A stretch of DNA of 64,000 bases from Wurfbainia villosa (lineage: Eukaryota; Streptophyta; Magnoliopsida; Zingiberales; Zingiberaceae), in assembly GCA_025175895.1 (NCBI GenBank), contig CM045997.1, positions 106,316,479-106,380,478 of the forward strand. Direction: 5' to 3'. Below the pieces are notes generated by a model. The model saw nothing but the letters and a program-made list of their open reading frames with translations. It did no database searches and was not told where the DNA came from. Both the position numbers and the translations under genes were made by a program. This document shows positions 40,901-48,637 of this stretch, piece by piece (the stretch's first letter is position 1; every line of letters begins with the position of its first letter).

Positions 40901-43900
40901 AAAAAAATAATGTCTAATCAAGAAATCTTTGTATTGTTATAAAGCATCTGCTAGTTGAAAACATTATTTTTAAATCTCGATCCGTACCGGACGATATGAG
41001 CGGAATTTACTGTTTCGTCCAGCACTGGTACAAGTGATACCGACAGCGTTGCGTGGTCATGGAGGCCTCGTGCGGGGTCGCAGCGGCCTCACGCGGGGCT
41101 GCGGTAGCCTCCTGTAGGGCGGCAGGGGATCTAACACAGAGCCACAGAGGCCTATCATAGGGTCGTGGTGGCCGCAGGAGGCTTCATGGGGATCAAGCGG
41201 CCGCAAGCGAAACTATGGGGATTTTAGTTAAAAGTTTGGTTAATAATTTCAATCAACTCCTAACTATAGTTTAGATAAAATAAATAAAATCAATCAAAAT
41301 TTAATAAAATTATCCCATTAATCTAAAAATATTCCCTAAATTATTTTAAAACTTATTTTATTAATTTATATATTATGAATAATAATTTTTTATTATTAAA
41401 ATTTATTTTATTTTTTTAATCCTACCTCATCGAAATTAATTAAATTAATTTTTTTGTTTCTTTTTTATTTTTTTAATTTTTTTAATATTGTTTAAAAAGT
41501 TATTTCAAATTAATGCATTTTATATTTAAAAATTATTAAAACTTATCGGCATGACATGATATGATATCAAAACTGTATTGTTCTTGTCGTAGACCGAAAT
41601 CACGATACGGGTCGAGATTTTAAACCTTAGTTAAAAAAAAACATTGGCAGCCTCTATTTGTGTTCTAGCATATCAGAGCTAGATTTGCCTCAATTTCTTT
41701 GTCTTTTACCTTCTGCTTTACTCAAGTTAGCTAACTTAATTCACAAAATAACACTAAAAAGAAAAAGTCAGAAGCCTTCATGCATTTGTGTATTAATTTA
41801 AGAGGTCACTACTCATTTCATGCTAATAAAGGATGAACTTGTCCTGCAAAAATTTAATTAACCCCTTGAAATTCTAAAATTTACAGTGTATTAAAACACC
41901 AAAAAAATCTGTGATACTTCATGTAAAGGAAAATATTACACAATTCAATAAAGCAATGACTCAGAATAGCCTAAAGCTCCATCAGAAAGCAACTGAAAAT
42001 AGTTAGGAACTTTAAACTTAATGGAGTTAAATACCAGAGAAGCTACAGGTTCCTCATGTATACAAATGTGTCCGTTACTACACTATTATTGTTTTTTTGA
42101 TAATTCAAGTGTTCGGACTTCACCTGACTAATCCTAGAGATAAATGGTTTTCCTCCTAGTTCGCCTAGCAGATAAATCCGAAACACAGCTTATGCACACT
42201 CAGTAACCAACCTCTAGGATATTCATCTCATTTAGGATTCAAACCTTAGTCCTCTTATTGTTCCTCTAAGTGCTTTACCACTACATCACACCTGTGGAAA
42301 CCATTATTACACTTTATTGGTATGAAGCATTACTTTTTAATTTATTAGTTCATGTTGACTTCTTTATTGAAAGACAAAATTGTTTAGGCCAAATTCAAAT
42401 TTTGTTGCATGAAATTTCTTATACTTCTAATCTGGTCACAAGTAATCATCTGATAAAGGATGAACTTAACCTACTTCAAGTGTAACAGGTACGATAATAA
42501 TTAGCATATGATAGTGAGTTGCTAACCATTATGTTTTAGGTTATCCAATAGTAACTCCTTAAGTGTGAACTAAATGTGACAGGGAAAAATCAAACAGGGA
42601 TAATTAACAAACATTTACTTTGTAGCTTGTAGTGAGAATGAAAAACAAATGCCAAACAACCATAGTATCATTTATTCAGAACAATTAAATGGGAAATAAG
42701 ATGGAATGTTTAATCAGATCAACAAGAATAGAGGACACAAAATAAGACTCAAGCAGCTAAAAGTGAGTTTTCACATATGCTGTAAACACTTACCTTCCTC
42801 CACTGAAGTCCTCGACTCAGCTAGAATCAGCTCAAAAATCTCAATGGCATTTATTAGTGCATGACTTCCATGTATAGTACGCAATGTGATTATTAAGGTC
42901 CTTCCGGTTACTTCGACAGTTATGTTCAGCACAAGAGCTGCATAATTTCCTCCTGTCCTATGAAAAATATCGACATTCTCGAATACTATATCACCATTTA
43001 TTAATATGTCGAAAACCCTTTGCCCTCCAGCAGTTATATTTGGATCAATTTCAGAGAAATGAAACCAGATTGAATAATTTCTGTTCGGATTCACCTCCAT
43101 TTGGAAAGACAAATCAGGCTGTTCATCATCGCCCACAATTGCCGACTGATAAAGCTTCTCTGGATAGAAGTTGGGAGAAATAGCTGTCTGACTAATGCTA
43201 TGATTTGTTGATATAGGTTGACCAGAATCTGAAAAAGATGAAGTGCCAAACCAGAATCTATTCCCACCCCATTGGCTGCTACCATATTCTTCATCAAATG
43301 CTGACTGAGCAGAACCGCATGTCAATCTATTGGCTGTCCTAAGAACTGTCCATTTACCCCAGGGGGATGCAAAAGAGTATGCGTTGTCATCAACTTGAAG
43401 AATTTCAATTGAGAGAACGGATGGATCACCATGACCAGTGCTATGGAAACAAGCAGCTAAGGATGAATCAGTAACAAATACGAATGCCTCTACAAATGAC
43501 TGGTCATCAACATTGCTCCAGCCAGACTTCAAAGAATAAATTTGAGTTCCCTTAACGGAGATGTCAAAAATAGGTTCATTGTCAAAGCCAGGATCTGCAA
43601 TGAGTGCAAAGAATAGCCTCACTTGATAGTAACCTCGAGGGATCATGTTAATAGTATAGCAATTCCCCAGTCCATCAGACAGAGGGAAATAGCGAAGCGT
43701 TTTCAGTTGAGGCTCAATGAAACTGGGGACTGTTGCATTAGTAAATTTTCCACCACTGTAACCAAAGTCTCTATACCATAAAGTATTGGTAGGCTTAGTA
43801 GTGATATCCTCTCGAGCTCCACAGCTTATGCGCATTACATATGGTTCTGTTTAGAAGAGGCCCATCAGAATAGTAATCGCAACCATAACATGCATAATAC

Positions 43901-44393
43901 TCTACTAAAGATAAAGCAAAATCAGCATCACCATCCTCTTGCAACTAAAATACGAGATATTGAAAATTGAACTTGCATTGTCAGCGGGGCATAGATTAGG
44001 TTTTTCACTCCATTACATTGGCAAACGAGAAATGCAATGTGGAGAACACCTGGAGTCGCTTATCTTCTTTCCTAATACCAAACAAATGGGGACAGAAACA
44101 AAACAAGCCTAGGGCAACACCAAATTTGGTAAAAACAGAGAAATCAGACACAGAGATGAAGAAAGATCACCGATATAAAAGTAGAAACAAAGATCGAAAG
44201 GAAATAAGAAGAATCCAACTTCTCCTTTCACCAAAAAGAAAAAAAACAAATCACTTGTGGATTCGCCTGAAAATGGTCGAGAAATCATCGTACCCTTGTT
44301 GTGCGCAGCCGCTAAAATCCCGAGGCAGGCAGATAACAGAATGCTGCGGAGAAGAGATGGATGGTGATGAACTGGAAACAGCAGCATCATCAT
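13437..44393 (-). CDS. RLP4: RLP4-type malectin-like/LRR receptor-like protein, 9 exons, 632 aa
   Basis: Joining exons 44294-44393, 42794-43846, 37027-37174, 27152-27223, 26804-26875, 23055-23126, 22900-22977, 13643-13827 and 13437-13555 gives 1,899 nt, open throughout, with GT-AG introns and matching phases at all eight junctions. Order in the protein: signal peptide (about 1-30), malectin-like domain (about 38-380), WNGDPC motif at 403-408 followed by PWSGVDC, LRR repeats about 434-530, an NAGLCGIPG cap, a membrane span about 558-579, a basic WWKRR stop-transfer, and a tail of about 53 residues with no kinase. This order and length fit the plant RLP4 family (about 630 aa), so the symbol is assigned by family resemblance. 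From family knowledge it is a plasma-membrane protein whose ectodomain may bind cell wall or ligand; Arabidopsis RLP4 has been linked to wall sensing at cell edges. Lacking a kinase, it would need partners to signal. The introns are 447, 5619, 9803, 276, 3677, 77, 9072 and 87 nt; the long ones are filled with transposons. It looks functional. Confidence 0.93.
13643..13827 (-). CDS. RLP4: RLP4 exon 8: C-cap and membrane span
   Basis: It encodes residues 533-593 plus one base of codon 594. It starts FTGNAGLCGIPGLRACDP (cysteine-pair cap), then a hydrophobic span of about 22 residues (558-579, from IGIAF to VLIWW) and the positive stop-transfer KRRANILRAQKIAA. Acceptor CTACAG|T, donor T|GTGAGT. 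It lies 9.1 kb from exon 7, across an intron that holds a 5.1-kb hAT element. Confidence 0.93.
13828..14369. other. Start of RLP4 intron 7, nothing recognised
   Basis: Ordinary intronic sequence. I see no element ends, domain or RNA gene. Confidence 0.5.
14370..14520 (+). mobile_element. Diverged Au-type SINE in RLP4 intron 7
   Basis: GGAACCTTGATGCAATAGTAAAATTA (diverged A-box), TTCCTTGTGATCTAGAGATCACG, GAATTCAAAT (B-box relic), AAGATTGCATACAATAGA and the end GAGAGCTTCGTGCACCGAAC-TGCCCTTTT occur in the order seen in the cleaner copy at 39119-39284. The promoter boxes are mutated. Target duplications are not clear. Confidence 0.75.
15352..16400 (-). mobile_element. LTR-like remnant (probable solo LTR) in RLP4 intron 7
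   Basis: Starts with TGTTAGACCCTCGCGG on the plus strand, i.e. a CCGCGAGGGTCTAACA 3' end on the minus strand. TATAAATAG sits at 15767-15776 on the minus strand as a promoter-like box. 15830-16070 is rich in short CGTGCC/GGCACG inverted motifs. No pol domain is seen on either side. I could not fix the right boundary or a target duplication. Confidence 0.45.
16976..20210 (-). pseudogene. hAT transposase (DUF659 type), frameshifted
   Basis: N to C on the minus strand: a putative BED-finger region with KQHSCDRRAYIDQK (about 20200), a lysine/arginine-rich linker (19898-20137), the DUF659 core with VITDNGANFKRAGELL and WTPCAAHCIDLMMADIGK (19236-19051), then further pieces at 19026-18727 and 17849-16976 including the NPLLDEGEI relic near 17930 and a Ser/Tyr/Asp-rich tail ending MFSSDSRHSFWY. 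The DNGAN and PCAAHCIDL motifs are diagnostic of plant Ac-like hAT transposases. At least five frame breaks. Confidence 0.88.
20214..20989. repeat. Extremely AT-rich block of the hAT element
   Basis: Nearly pure A/T with TAATTAAT and TTATAAT words. It lies between the transposase start and the GC block. The 4018-4685 and 9092-9574 elements have the same arrangement on a smaller scale. Confidence 0.85.
20990..21720. repeat. GCGATCGC/GATCG-rich block at the 5' end of the hAT element
   Basis: Some 700 bp composed largely of GCGATCGC, GATCGCGATC and short variants spaced by AAGCG or TTCTGTGG. Every reading frame shows Arg/Asp/Ser runs, which are composition artefacts and not proteins. The same motif block occurs in the two short relatives at 4365-4600 and 9120-9330. 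The palindromes and subterminal position would suit transposase binding sites; that is inference. Confidence 0.9.
21811..22899. other. End of RLP4 intron 7, nothing recognised
   Basis: No element ends, ORFs or RNA genes that I can support. The last bases before exon 7 are ordinary intron. Confidence 0.5.
22900..22977 (-). CDS. RLP4: RLP4 exon 7: last LRR
   Basis: A 78-nt exon encoding residues 507-532: NLNGNHLSGRVPANLGG and then RPLHRASFN. This is the final partial LRR, where the repeat gives way to the C-terminal cap. Acceptor TTGTAG|G, donor AA|GTAATA. The split codon for Asn532 is completed by T of exon 8. Confidence 0.93.
23055..23126 (-). CDS. RLP4: RLP4 exon 6: LRR repeat
   Basis: A 72-nt exon encoding residues 483-506: DLSYNQLNASIPETLGQL, then MSLQIL. 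Acceptor CTGCAG|G, donor CT|GTAAAA. It is followed by a 77-nt intron, close to the minimum for plants. Confidence 0.93.
23990..25179 (+). mobile_element. LTR of the CAGTCGACTG-rich superfamily in RLP4 intron 5
   Basis: Ends CTCTACCCGTCCTAACA at 25179, like the ends of LTRs at 52788 and 788. A TATATAAAGG box at about 24789 is followed by a transcript-leader-like region, and AGCCACGTTAAATC (25022) matches the CCACGTTA block of the 51.2-kb LTR. 24310-24770 has repeated GTCGACTGATG/GTTGAxTGATG motifs. The left boundary is approximate. No primer site follows, so it is probably solo or truncated. Confidence 0.6.
25717..26110 (-). mobile_element. Diverged hAT relative in RLP4 intron 5
   Basis: CAAGGTTTAAAATTGTGAGCC, GGTTTACGATCGACGATACAG and ATTGTGCCAATAAGG retain the conserved 90-bp hAT end, with many transitions. 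A GC-rich tail, GGCCTCACAAGGCC (26085-26110), resembles the interior of 40962-41629. No second end or target duplication could be found, so the right boundary is a guess. Confidence 0.55.
26804..26875 (-). CDS. RLP4: RLP4 exon 5: LRR repeat
   Basis: A 72-nt exon encoding residues 459-482: NLSSNNLYGAIPSSIGT, then IAGLQTL. Acceptor CTGAAG|A, donor TT|GTAAGT. The NLSxNNLxGxIP pattern is a canonical plant extracellular LRR. It is separated from exon 4 by only 276 nt. Confidence 0.93.
27152..27223 (-). CDS. RLP4: RLP4 exon 4: LRR repeat
   Basis: A 72-nt exon encoding one LRR, residues 434-458, reading GLDNQGLKGFLPNDISMLRH and ending LQSI. Acceptor CTGCAG|A, donor AT|GTAGGT. Like the next two exons it is exactly 72 nt (24 codons), the usual one-exon-per-repeat layout of LRR genes, and it keeps phase 2. 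Confidence 0.93.
27400..28560 (-). mobile_element. LTR remnant in reverse orientation, RLP4 intron 3
   Basis: TTTACATGGTTCGAAGCCCTGC at 27580 is the reverse-strand form of the conserved block seen at 48880 (GTGGTTCGAAACCCTAG) and 63345. 27960-28140 has CGACTGAG and CAATTGACTATAC words of the same superfamily. Its ends are not resolved. It carries no pol domain. Confidence 0.5.
28642..28824 (-). mobile_element. tRNA-derived SINE in RLP4 intron 3
   Basis: On the minus strand, GGGGCTTGGCTCAGTTGGTAAG holds the pol III A-box, and GAGGTTCGATCCCCAATGG the B-box, followed by a tRNA-unrelated body. The copies AACGATTTCTTTCTA (28627-28641) and AATGATTTCTTTCTA (28825-28839) are the target duplication. 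The A-rich tail is at the left, as expected. It is not a functional tRNA: no cloverleaf closure or CCA-side pairing. Confidence 0.85.
28880..28935 (+). repeat. Compound (AT)n(AG)n microsatellite
   Basis: About 10 AT units, then 10 AG units, one CG interruption, and 7 more AG units, in RLP4 intron 3. Likely polymorphic in length. Confidence 0.97.
29537..30057 (-). repeat. 3' LTR of the copia element
   Basis: TGATAGATTGCAATCCGTCA... to ...ACCATCCAATA. Aligns along its length with 35508-35992, e.g. GCTCTCAG-C-TGATGGGGAAAATGAGAGAACC. The right terminus is mutated from CA to TA. Confidence 0.92.
30880..33950 (-). pseudogene. copia pol relic (integrase, reverse transcriptase, RNase H)
   Basis: In order on the minus strand: IGNDKKAKVIAIGIFRL at 33733-33506 (protease/integrase linker), integrase core with KVVKSKCGGEFYDRY and GIIAQYT (33108-32677), reverse transcriptase with LYQMNVKTAFFNGDIEETIY (31934-31713) and KLFLSVKFKIKDLDEVSFIL, then the LPYVSTVGSLMYAQ block (about 31290) and RNase H with SWKNVKQTLIETFMMEAEF (about 30960). 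Several stops separate the pieces, so no active protein can be made. Confidence 0.92.
33951..35507 (-). other. Gag-less leader of the copia element, CAGTCGACTG-rich
   Basis: No gag motif or zinc knuckle in any frame. 34750-35230 is crowded with GTCGACTGATG-like words. 34190-34440 has a spaced repeat: CCTTTGGATCGACATATTATGCGCATG and two diverged partners (GCCGACACAATATGCGCATA and CCTTTGGGTCAACCATCCTGAGCATAG), offsets about 113 and 90 bp. Confidence 0.6.
35508..35992 (-). repeat. 5' LTR of the copia element
   Basis: TGATGGATCGCAATCCATCA... to ...CGCCATTCAACA. On the minus strand a TATATATATA stretch near 35795 would serve as its promoter box. Confidence 0.92.
35998..37026. other. RLP4 intron 3 next to exon 3, nothing recognised
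   Basis: AT-rich intronic sequence without recognisable genes or element ends. Confidence 0.5.
37027..37174 (-). CDS. RLP4: RLP4 exon 3: LRR N-terminal cap with WNGDPC
   Basis: It encodes residues 385-433 plus two bases of codon 434. It begins VQALEILKTSLGLP and contains GWNGDPCVP, then PWSGVDC and HWVIDGL, the cysteine-pair cap that joins a malectin-like domain to LRRs in this family. The acceptor is TTTGTAG|TG and the donor CT|GTATTT. It lies 5.6 kb from exon 2 and 9.8 kb from exon 4. Confidence 0.93.
37770..38220. other. GC-richer flank of the minisatellite, unidentified
   Basis: From GTAGGGTGATGCGGTCGTG the composition changes from AT-rich intron to moderately GC-rich sequence, running into the minisatellite and on to about 38760. 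Probably one inserted element, but no terminal repeats or target duplication were found. Confidence 0.4.
38221..38661 (+). repeat. 49-bp minisatellite, nine units without indels, RLP4 intron 2
   Basis: Units start at 38221, 38270, 38319, 38368, 38417, 38466, 38515, 38564 and 38613, each beginning TCGTCTTCGCTCCCGAC or a close variant and ending near TTAGACCCTTCTCAAG. Spacing is exactly 49 bp although units differ at many positions. Since 49 is not a multiple of three the ORFs across it are not repeats of one peptide. It sits in a distinctive GC-richer stretch, 37770-38760, with no recognised end structures. Confidence 0.95.
39119..39284 (+). mobile_element. Au-type tRNA-derived SINE in RLP4 intron 2
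   Basis: AGTCTTGGCGCAACGATAAAG (A-box), GGGTTCGAGTAC (B-box), AAGTAAGATTGCATACAATA and the end GAAACTTCGTGCACCAGACT. Target duplications ATAAAACTATCAAACTATG (39100-39118) and ATAAAACTATCAAACCATG (39285-39303) differ at one base. This is the best-preserved Au copy in the window. Confidence 0.93.
39304..40961. other. RLP4 intron 2 interior, nothing recognised
   Basis: AT-rich; short ORFs without recognisable products. No element ends seen. Confidence 0.5.
40962..41629 (+). mobile_element. Diverged hAT relative in RLP4 intron 2
   Basis: The right end, reverse-complemented, reads CTAAGGTTTAAAATCTCGACC and GATTTCGGTCTACGACAAGAAC, matching the conserved hAT end of 16668. The left end ATTTTTAAATCTCGATCCGTACCGG is its partner. 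Flanks GTTGAAAA (40954-40961) and GTTAAAAA (41630-41637) are a probable 8-bp duplication with one mismatch. The inner GC block is of GGCCTC/GCGG type and not GCGATCGC, so this is a different subfamily. Orientation as in 9092-9574. Confidence 0.75.
42092..42301 (-). mobile_element. tRNA-derived SINE in RLP4 intron 2
   Basis: On the minus strand GTGTGATGTAGTGGTAAAGCAC (A-box) and AAGGTTTGAATCCTAAATG (B-box) lead into a body ending in an A-rich tail (T-run at 42092-42098 on the plus strand). Imperfect duplications TTACTACACTATTATTG and TTATTACACTTTATTGG flank it. It differs from the Au and the 28.6-kb SINE types. Confidence 0.78.
42794..43846 (-). CDS. RLP4: RLP4 exon 2: malectin-like domain
   Basis: This single 1,053-nt exon encodes residues 34-384 and the first base of 385. 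It starts after an AAACAG acceptor with EPYVMRISCGAR, the usual opening of plant malectin-like ectodomains, and continues with LWYRDFGYSGG, the FIEPQLKTLRYFPLSDG stretch and several N-x-S/T sites. It holds both malectin-like lobes, the second ending near NAIEIFEL. The donor is G|GTAAGT. The frame is uninterrupted, in contrast to every transposon ORF around it. Confidence 0.95.
44294..44393 (-). CDS. RLP4: RLP4 exon 1: signal peptide
   Basis: It encodes residues 1-33 plus the first base of codon 34. Three ATG codons in a row open the frame (44393, 44390, 44387); the outermost is used here, but any of them would keep the signal peptide. After HHHPSLLRS comes a hydrophobic stretch, ILLSACLGILAAA, typical of a secretory signal. 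The donor is AAGG|GTACG, and the leftover G pairs with AA of exon 2 to make Glu34. No other upstream exon on this strand supplies a signal sequence in phase. Confidence 0.85.
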
Positions 44394-44500
44394 CCCGCTG
44401 GCTCCTCCCCTCTCCTCTCCTCTGCTCTCTCAGGCCTCAGTTCTGCCTTCGACTCTCGTCCCCTCTACCTCAGCCGCACCCGATCAGCTGCGCAGTGCCC

Positions 44501-44534
44501 CTCTCACTCTCTCTCCTCCTCCTCCTCCTCCTCC
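44501..44534 (-). promoter_or_regulatory. GA/GGA-rich 5' leader of RLP4
   Basis: On the coding strand this is a run of GGA and GA repeats about 110-140 bp upstream of the start codon. Such GA-rich tracts are common in plant 5' UTRs and core promoters. I see no convincing TATA box, so the transcription start is not fixed. Confidence 0.45.
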
Positions 44535-44639
44535 CTAAGCTCAATTTAATTAAGTTAATTGGCGAGAGAGATGCGGGATTAGCTCGAGCCTTCAATGCGA
44601 TATTCTGCAGCAACAATAGGTGACAAATGACTGAGGCAG

Positions 44640-46340
44640 CAAGAGAAACTTTCGAAAAAATAATGCAAAAAATGAAAGCGCCTTTTTTTTTAATCAGAAT
44701 AGTTAAATGACACCTTTTTATATTAATTATTTTTTTAAAAAAATAATGAAAATTGAATCATTTTTATAGCAGTAATTATCCCAACGGCAAAAATTATGTA
44801 TATATAATTCATAATTACTGTAATATATTGTTAATCGATATTGATTTTGAATTAAATAAAATATACGTTGTTTATAGTAGTATCACGTTGATTAGTATTT
44901 ATTTAAATTGAGTAGAATTTCATTGAGTAGTGTAACTATAAATACTAACTAGTTATAATAATATTCATTCCTATGAAGGTTTATTATAATTTATTATCTT
45001 TCTTAATATGGAATCGATGAAAAGAGACTTTTTAGAGGGTTTTTTTTTCGCAATAATTATAATAATATTTGAAATTTGGGATGATAAAAAAAAGTTGTTT
45101 TGATAATTATTAAAAAATAAGCACAGTCTTTTGATTTTTTAAAATAATAATAAAATAAAGACACCAACGGCAATGGTATTATTTTTTTATTCGTCTTAAT
45201 TAATTTTGAGACGATTATAATTTTTTTTATTAATTATTAAAATAAATTCGAATAGTATTCAATTTTTTACTCGTCTTTAAAATCAGTCAATATCAAAATC
45301 TATTTGAAGATAAATTTCTAATTCAATTCATTTGATATAGATTTATCAAATATAGATTTTTTTTGGGCGGTATATGAATCTTGGATACTCTATTTTATGG
45401 ACTTTTGAAATGTCTCATCAATAGTTAAATTGAATAAGACTGAAACTCAAATAATCTTCATCGACAATTAAAGATAAATTAACGATTCAATTTGAACTCT
45501 ATAATCGTATCATTTCTAAATAACGATCCAAATTTTTTTTATATATTTATTTTTAAATATATTTCAATTTATTTTTCCATCGTAATATTGCATGGGCCCC
45601 GTAGGCCAGCTGCGGCAGCACTGTTGGTAGCTACGGTAGTGGATCGATGCGTGGGGTCGGTGGTCACTCGAGGACCTCAATCAATAAATGGATTAGAAAA
45701 CGAACAGCGTCTAAGAATGCGTCGTTTTTTTGTTTTTGAGTGTTCAGAGTTCATACGACAGAATCCATATCATTGATATTATTTAAATTTTTTATTATTT
45801 ATATTAATTTTTATTTTTAATATATTATAAATACTAATTCAAAAAGAACATCACAAAATCTACAAAATCATCCATGAATATATTTTGTACGTATTATTTT
45901 TGACAATTAAATTTTATATAAAATAATAAATAAATTTATTTATGAATATTATTTTTAAATGTTAATAAATCGGACTCACTAATATTCAAATATATTTATT
46001 TTATATACTTTTTTATAATTAAATGGATATAAATAAATTTTATCGAATCAAGCGTCAAATTTATTATTAAATGTCTAATTTATTTTCATTCTTAAGCAAT
46101 TTGACTTATGTTTTTTTTGTCTCTACAGGAATAGTACATTGATAAATACAGTGTAAAATTTGCACAATGAGTAAGGTTTGATTTCCACATCAACAAACTG
46201 TTTAATGTTTGCGTCGAACCACATCCTCCACCGTACTTGTCAACGCACCAAACTCAGTGGTTATCTGTGATTTACTCTCTTTCATGCTTTGTGGGACTAA
46301 AGTAAAAGAATTGTTAAGTTGACAGTTCCAATATTTTGCA
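44640..46340. other. AT-rich region upstream of RLP4
   Basis: Long A/T tracts with one GC-richer patch (45590-45680) that I cannot assign. No ORF with recognisable motifs. Promoter elements may lie near 44600-44700 but none stands out. Confidence 0.5.
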
Positions 46341-46349
46341 CAAAGAGAC

Positions 46350-47105
46350 TTGCATTTTGTTTGGGAGGAGATGAGGGAAGGGGAGGAAAAGGTAAATAAA
46401 GGGAAGGGAACTTTTAACCTTTTTTGGAAAGAAGTAAGGAAAGGAAAGGAAAGGATAGGGAAGGATAAGGTTTAATTGTCCTTACCCACAAAGAGGAAGA
46501 TTTTTTTACCCCTCAATTTGGAACGTAAAGAAGGGGAGGTAGTTCCAAATATTTATTATTCCAATTTTATTCCTTTTTAAAATGTTAATTTTCAAACAAA
46601 TAAATTCATCAAAAAAATTTAATTTGTTTAATCTAAACTTCCAAGTTGAGTACTTACTACTTTTCCTCTCATTTTATATCGAAATCTCTGCTCGTCGAGC
46701 TCCACTTCTTCTTTCTTGTTGTTGTCTCTGACGAAAATATCTCCGTCGAAATCTCTGCTCATCTGTCCCAAAAAATAAATATTTAAAATGGTAATATAAA
46801 AGAATTAATTTTTATTCAAAAGTTTATAATATGTATTTATAAAATAAATATTAATATTTAAAAAAAATAAATCAATGTCTAATTTAAGATCTGAGGGTGT
46901 TTTTGTAACTTTATATATTTAATCTTTATTCTTCTCCCTTTCCTCCTAAACAAGATAACACATGTTATTTTAATGAATCTTCCCTCTCTTCCAAACGAGA
47001 GGAATATAAATATTTTACTTCTCCTCTTTTTCCTTCCCTTTTCTCTTTTCCTTCCTTCCCCTTCCATTAATGAACCTTCCTCTCACCCCATCAAAACATA
47101 GTATT
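46350..47105. mobile_element. Probable MITE with purine/pyrimidine-rich ends
   Basis: The left arm (TTTGGGAGGAGATGAGGGAAGG) and the reverse complement of the right arm (TTTTGATGGGGTGAGAGGAAGG) are similar, and both continue into GGAAAAG/GGAAGG-rich sequence. The arms enclose an AT-rich core of about 400 bp. Superfamily and target duplication are not clear. Confidence 0.45.
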
Positions 47106-47119
47106 AGTGGATTAAAGCT

Positions 47120-47290
47120 AGCTCCCAAGGCAAACTCAGATGGCTAGCACAACCGTGTTAAGACTTGAAAGGGTAAAGGATCGATTTCTGGAGGTGAGTG
47201 AATTAAAGCTACAATAAAGGTGCAACTTGTGTAGTCACTAGATCATCCTTGTGTTTGTCTTTGTTTATCAAAAGTTCATCATGTTAGGGT
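47120..47290 (+). mobile_element. Possible SINE relic
   Basis: AACTCAGATGGCTAGCACAAC resembles an A-box and AAGGATCGATTTCTGG a B-box about 40 bp later, followed by a tRNA-unrelated body. No clear tail or target duplication. Confidence 0.4.
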
Positions 47291-47807
47291 ATAAACGAAT
47301 CGAATCAAATAGTATAAAAATATTAATATTCAAATTTAGACCCAAAGAATACGTGGAATATTTAAATTAAATTTTGAAATTCAAAACTATGAATAATTTT
47401 GATTCTAAATCAGTTCAAAATGAAATTCAAAAAATATAGAATCACTATATTAATGACCTCCTATGGCTACCCCTATCGATGGAGGAAGTAAATCAGGATC
47501 CTAGGTGGCAAGTGCAAAGGAAGGAGTTGATCGATAGCCCAAGACGGTAAAACCTCGAGAATTGATCCATGTCCATTTAAGAGTTATCCCTTTATATTTA
47601 CTAATTGGGACAACATTGGGGGCTAGTTCAAAATGAAATTCAAGCTCGAGTTTAGTTTGAGTTCTTCAAACCTTAATTTGAACATAAATTGACTTGTAAA
47701 TTTAAGTTCATTTTGAGTTATTTGAACCTTAATTTAAGCATATTAGAATCAAAATTATATATAATAGAATAAAATAGAAAGAGTTTAATTCTAGTTTGGC
47801 TTATGAA

Positions 47808-47945
47808 CAACAACAACAATCAAGTTTTATCCCATTAGATGGATCAACTATATGGATTCTTCTACACCATTGAATTTCATCTCCTATTATATTATCATCT
47901 ATATTTAAATAAAATTTATCTTCTACACCATTAAAAGGTAAATAA
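47808..47945 (-). mobile_element. 5'-truncated RTE LINE tail
   Basis: AACAACAACAACAATCAAG, TTTTATCCCATTAGATGGATC and CTATATGGATTCTTCTACACC match the 3' end of the RTE LINE at 1621. Only about 140 bp remain. Confidence 0.82.
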
Positions 47946-48637
47946 ATTGAAATTAATTTTTAAAATTTAGTAGCAAAATGATAGAAATCAATCAATTAAT
48001 TAATGAACTAATTGGTTAATTAAAGATTAATCAATTAATTATTTGATTAATATACACGTTATCAAAAAGAAAATAAAATGGAATTAAGTTAATGATATAT
48101 CTAAATGACACACTTATGTCTTTTCATCCCTCCAAAGCGTCTCTTCACCTCCTGAGAGAATTTGTTAGTTCTTAAAAAAAAAGAAACTCCATTATTTCTC
48201 CCGAACTTATTCAATTATCAAATTGTGAATTCACCTCTTAAATTCTTCTCTTTTCCTCTCCTCTCTAAATAATTTCAAAGCTTTGATAGTTTGTCTATGA
48301 GGTTAGGATGCAACGATAGGACGTCCATATAATTTTTTAGACATCTTAGGTGCAATATTCAACTGCGATACACTTACAGGGATTCTCCTCCAAGTGCGGT
48401 TTGACTAGAATGTTGGATTATTGGCTCGCCCGTTATGAGTACTTTTCGATTTACCCGGACGATCGATGAAAATTTTTTGTGGGGTCGAACTAGTCGCCTT
48501 CCGGATTAATCGGGTCAAAGGCCTGAATACCTGGTGCCAACTAAAAAATATGCTTTAATAGTTTATCAGGGCTCAAAATTTAGAGTGCTCCTATTTTAAG
48601 TAATAGGTCGTTGGATCTTAAGAGGTGATTATCAATC

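Noticed and set aside
44018..44623. 201-codon plus-strand ORF
   Set aside because: It is antisense to RLP4 exon 1, intron 1 and the 5' leader, with no recognisable motifs; its Leu/Ser run comes from the CTC repeat.
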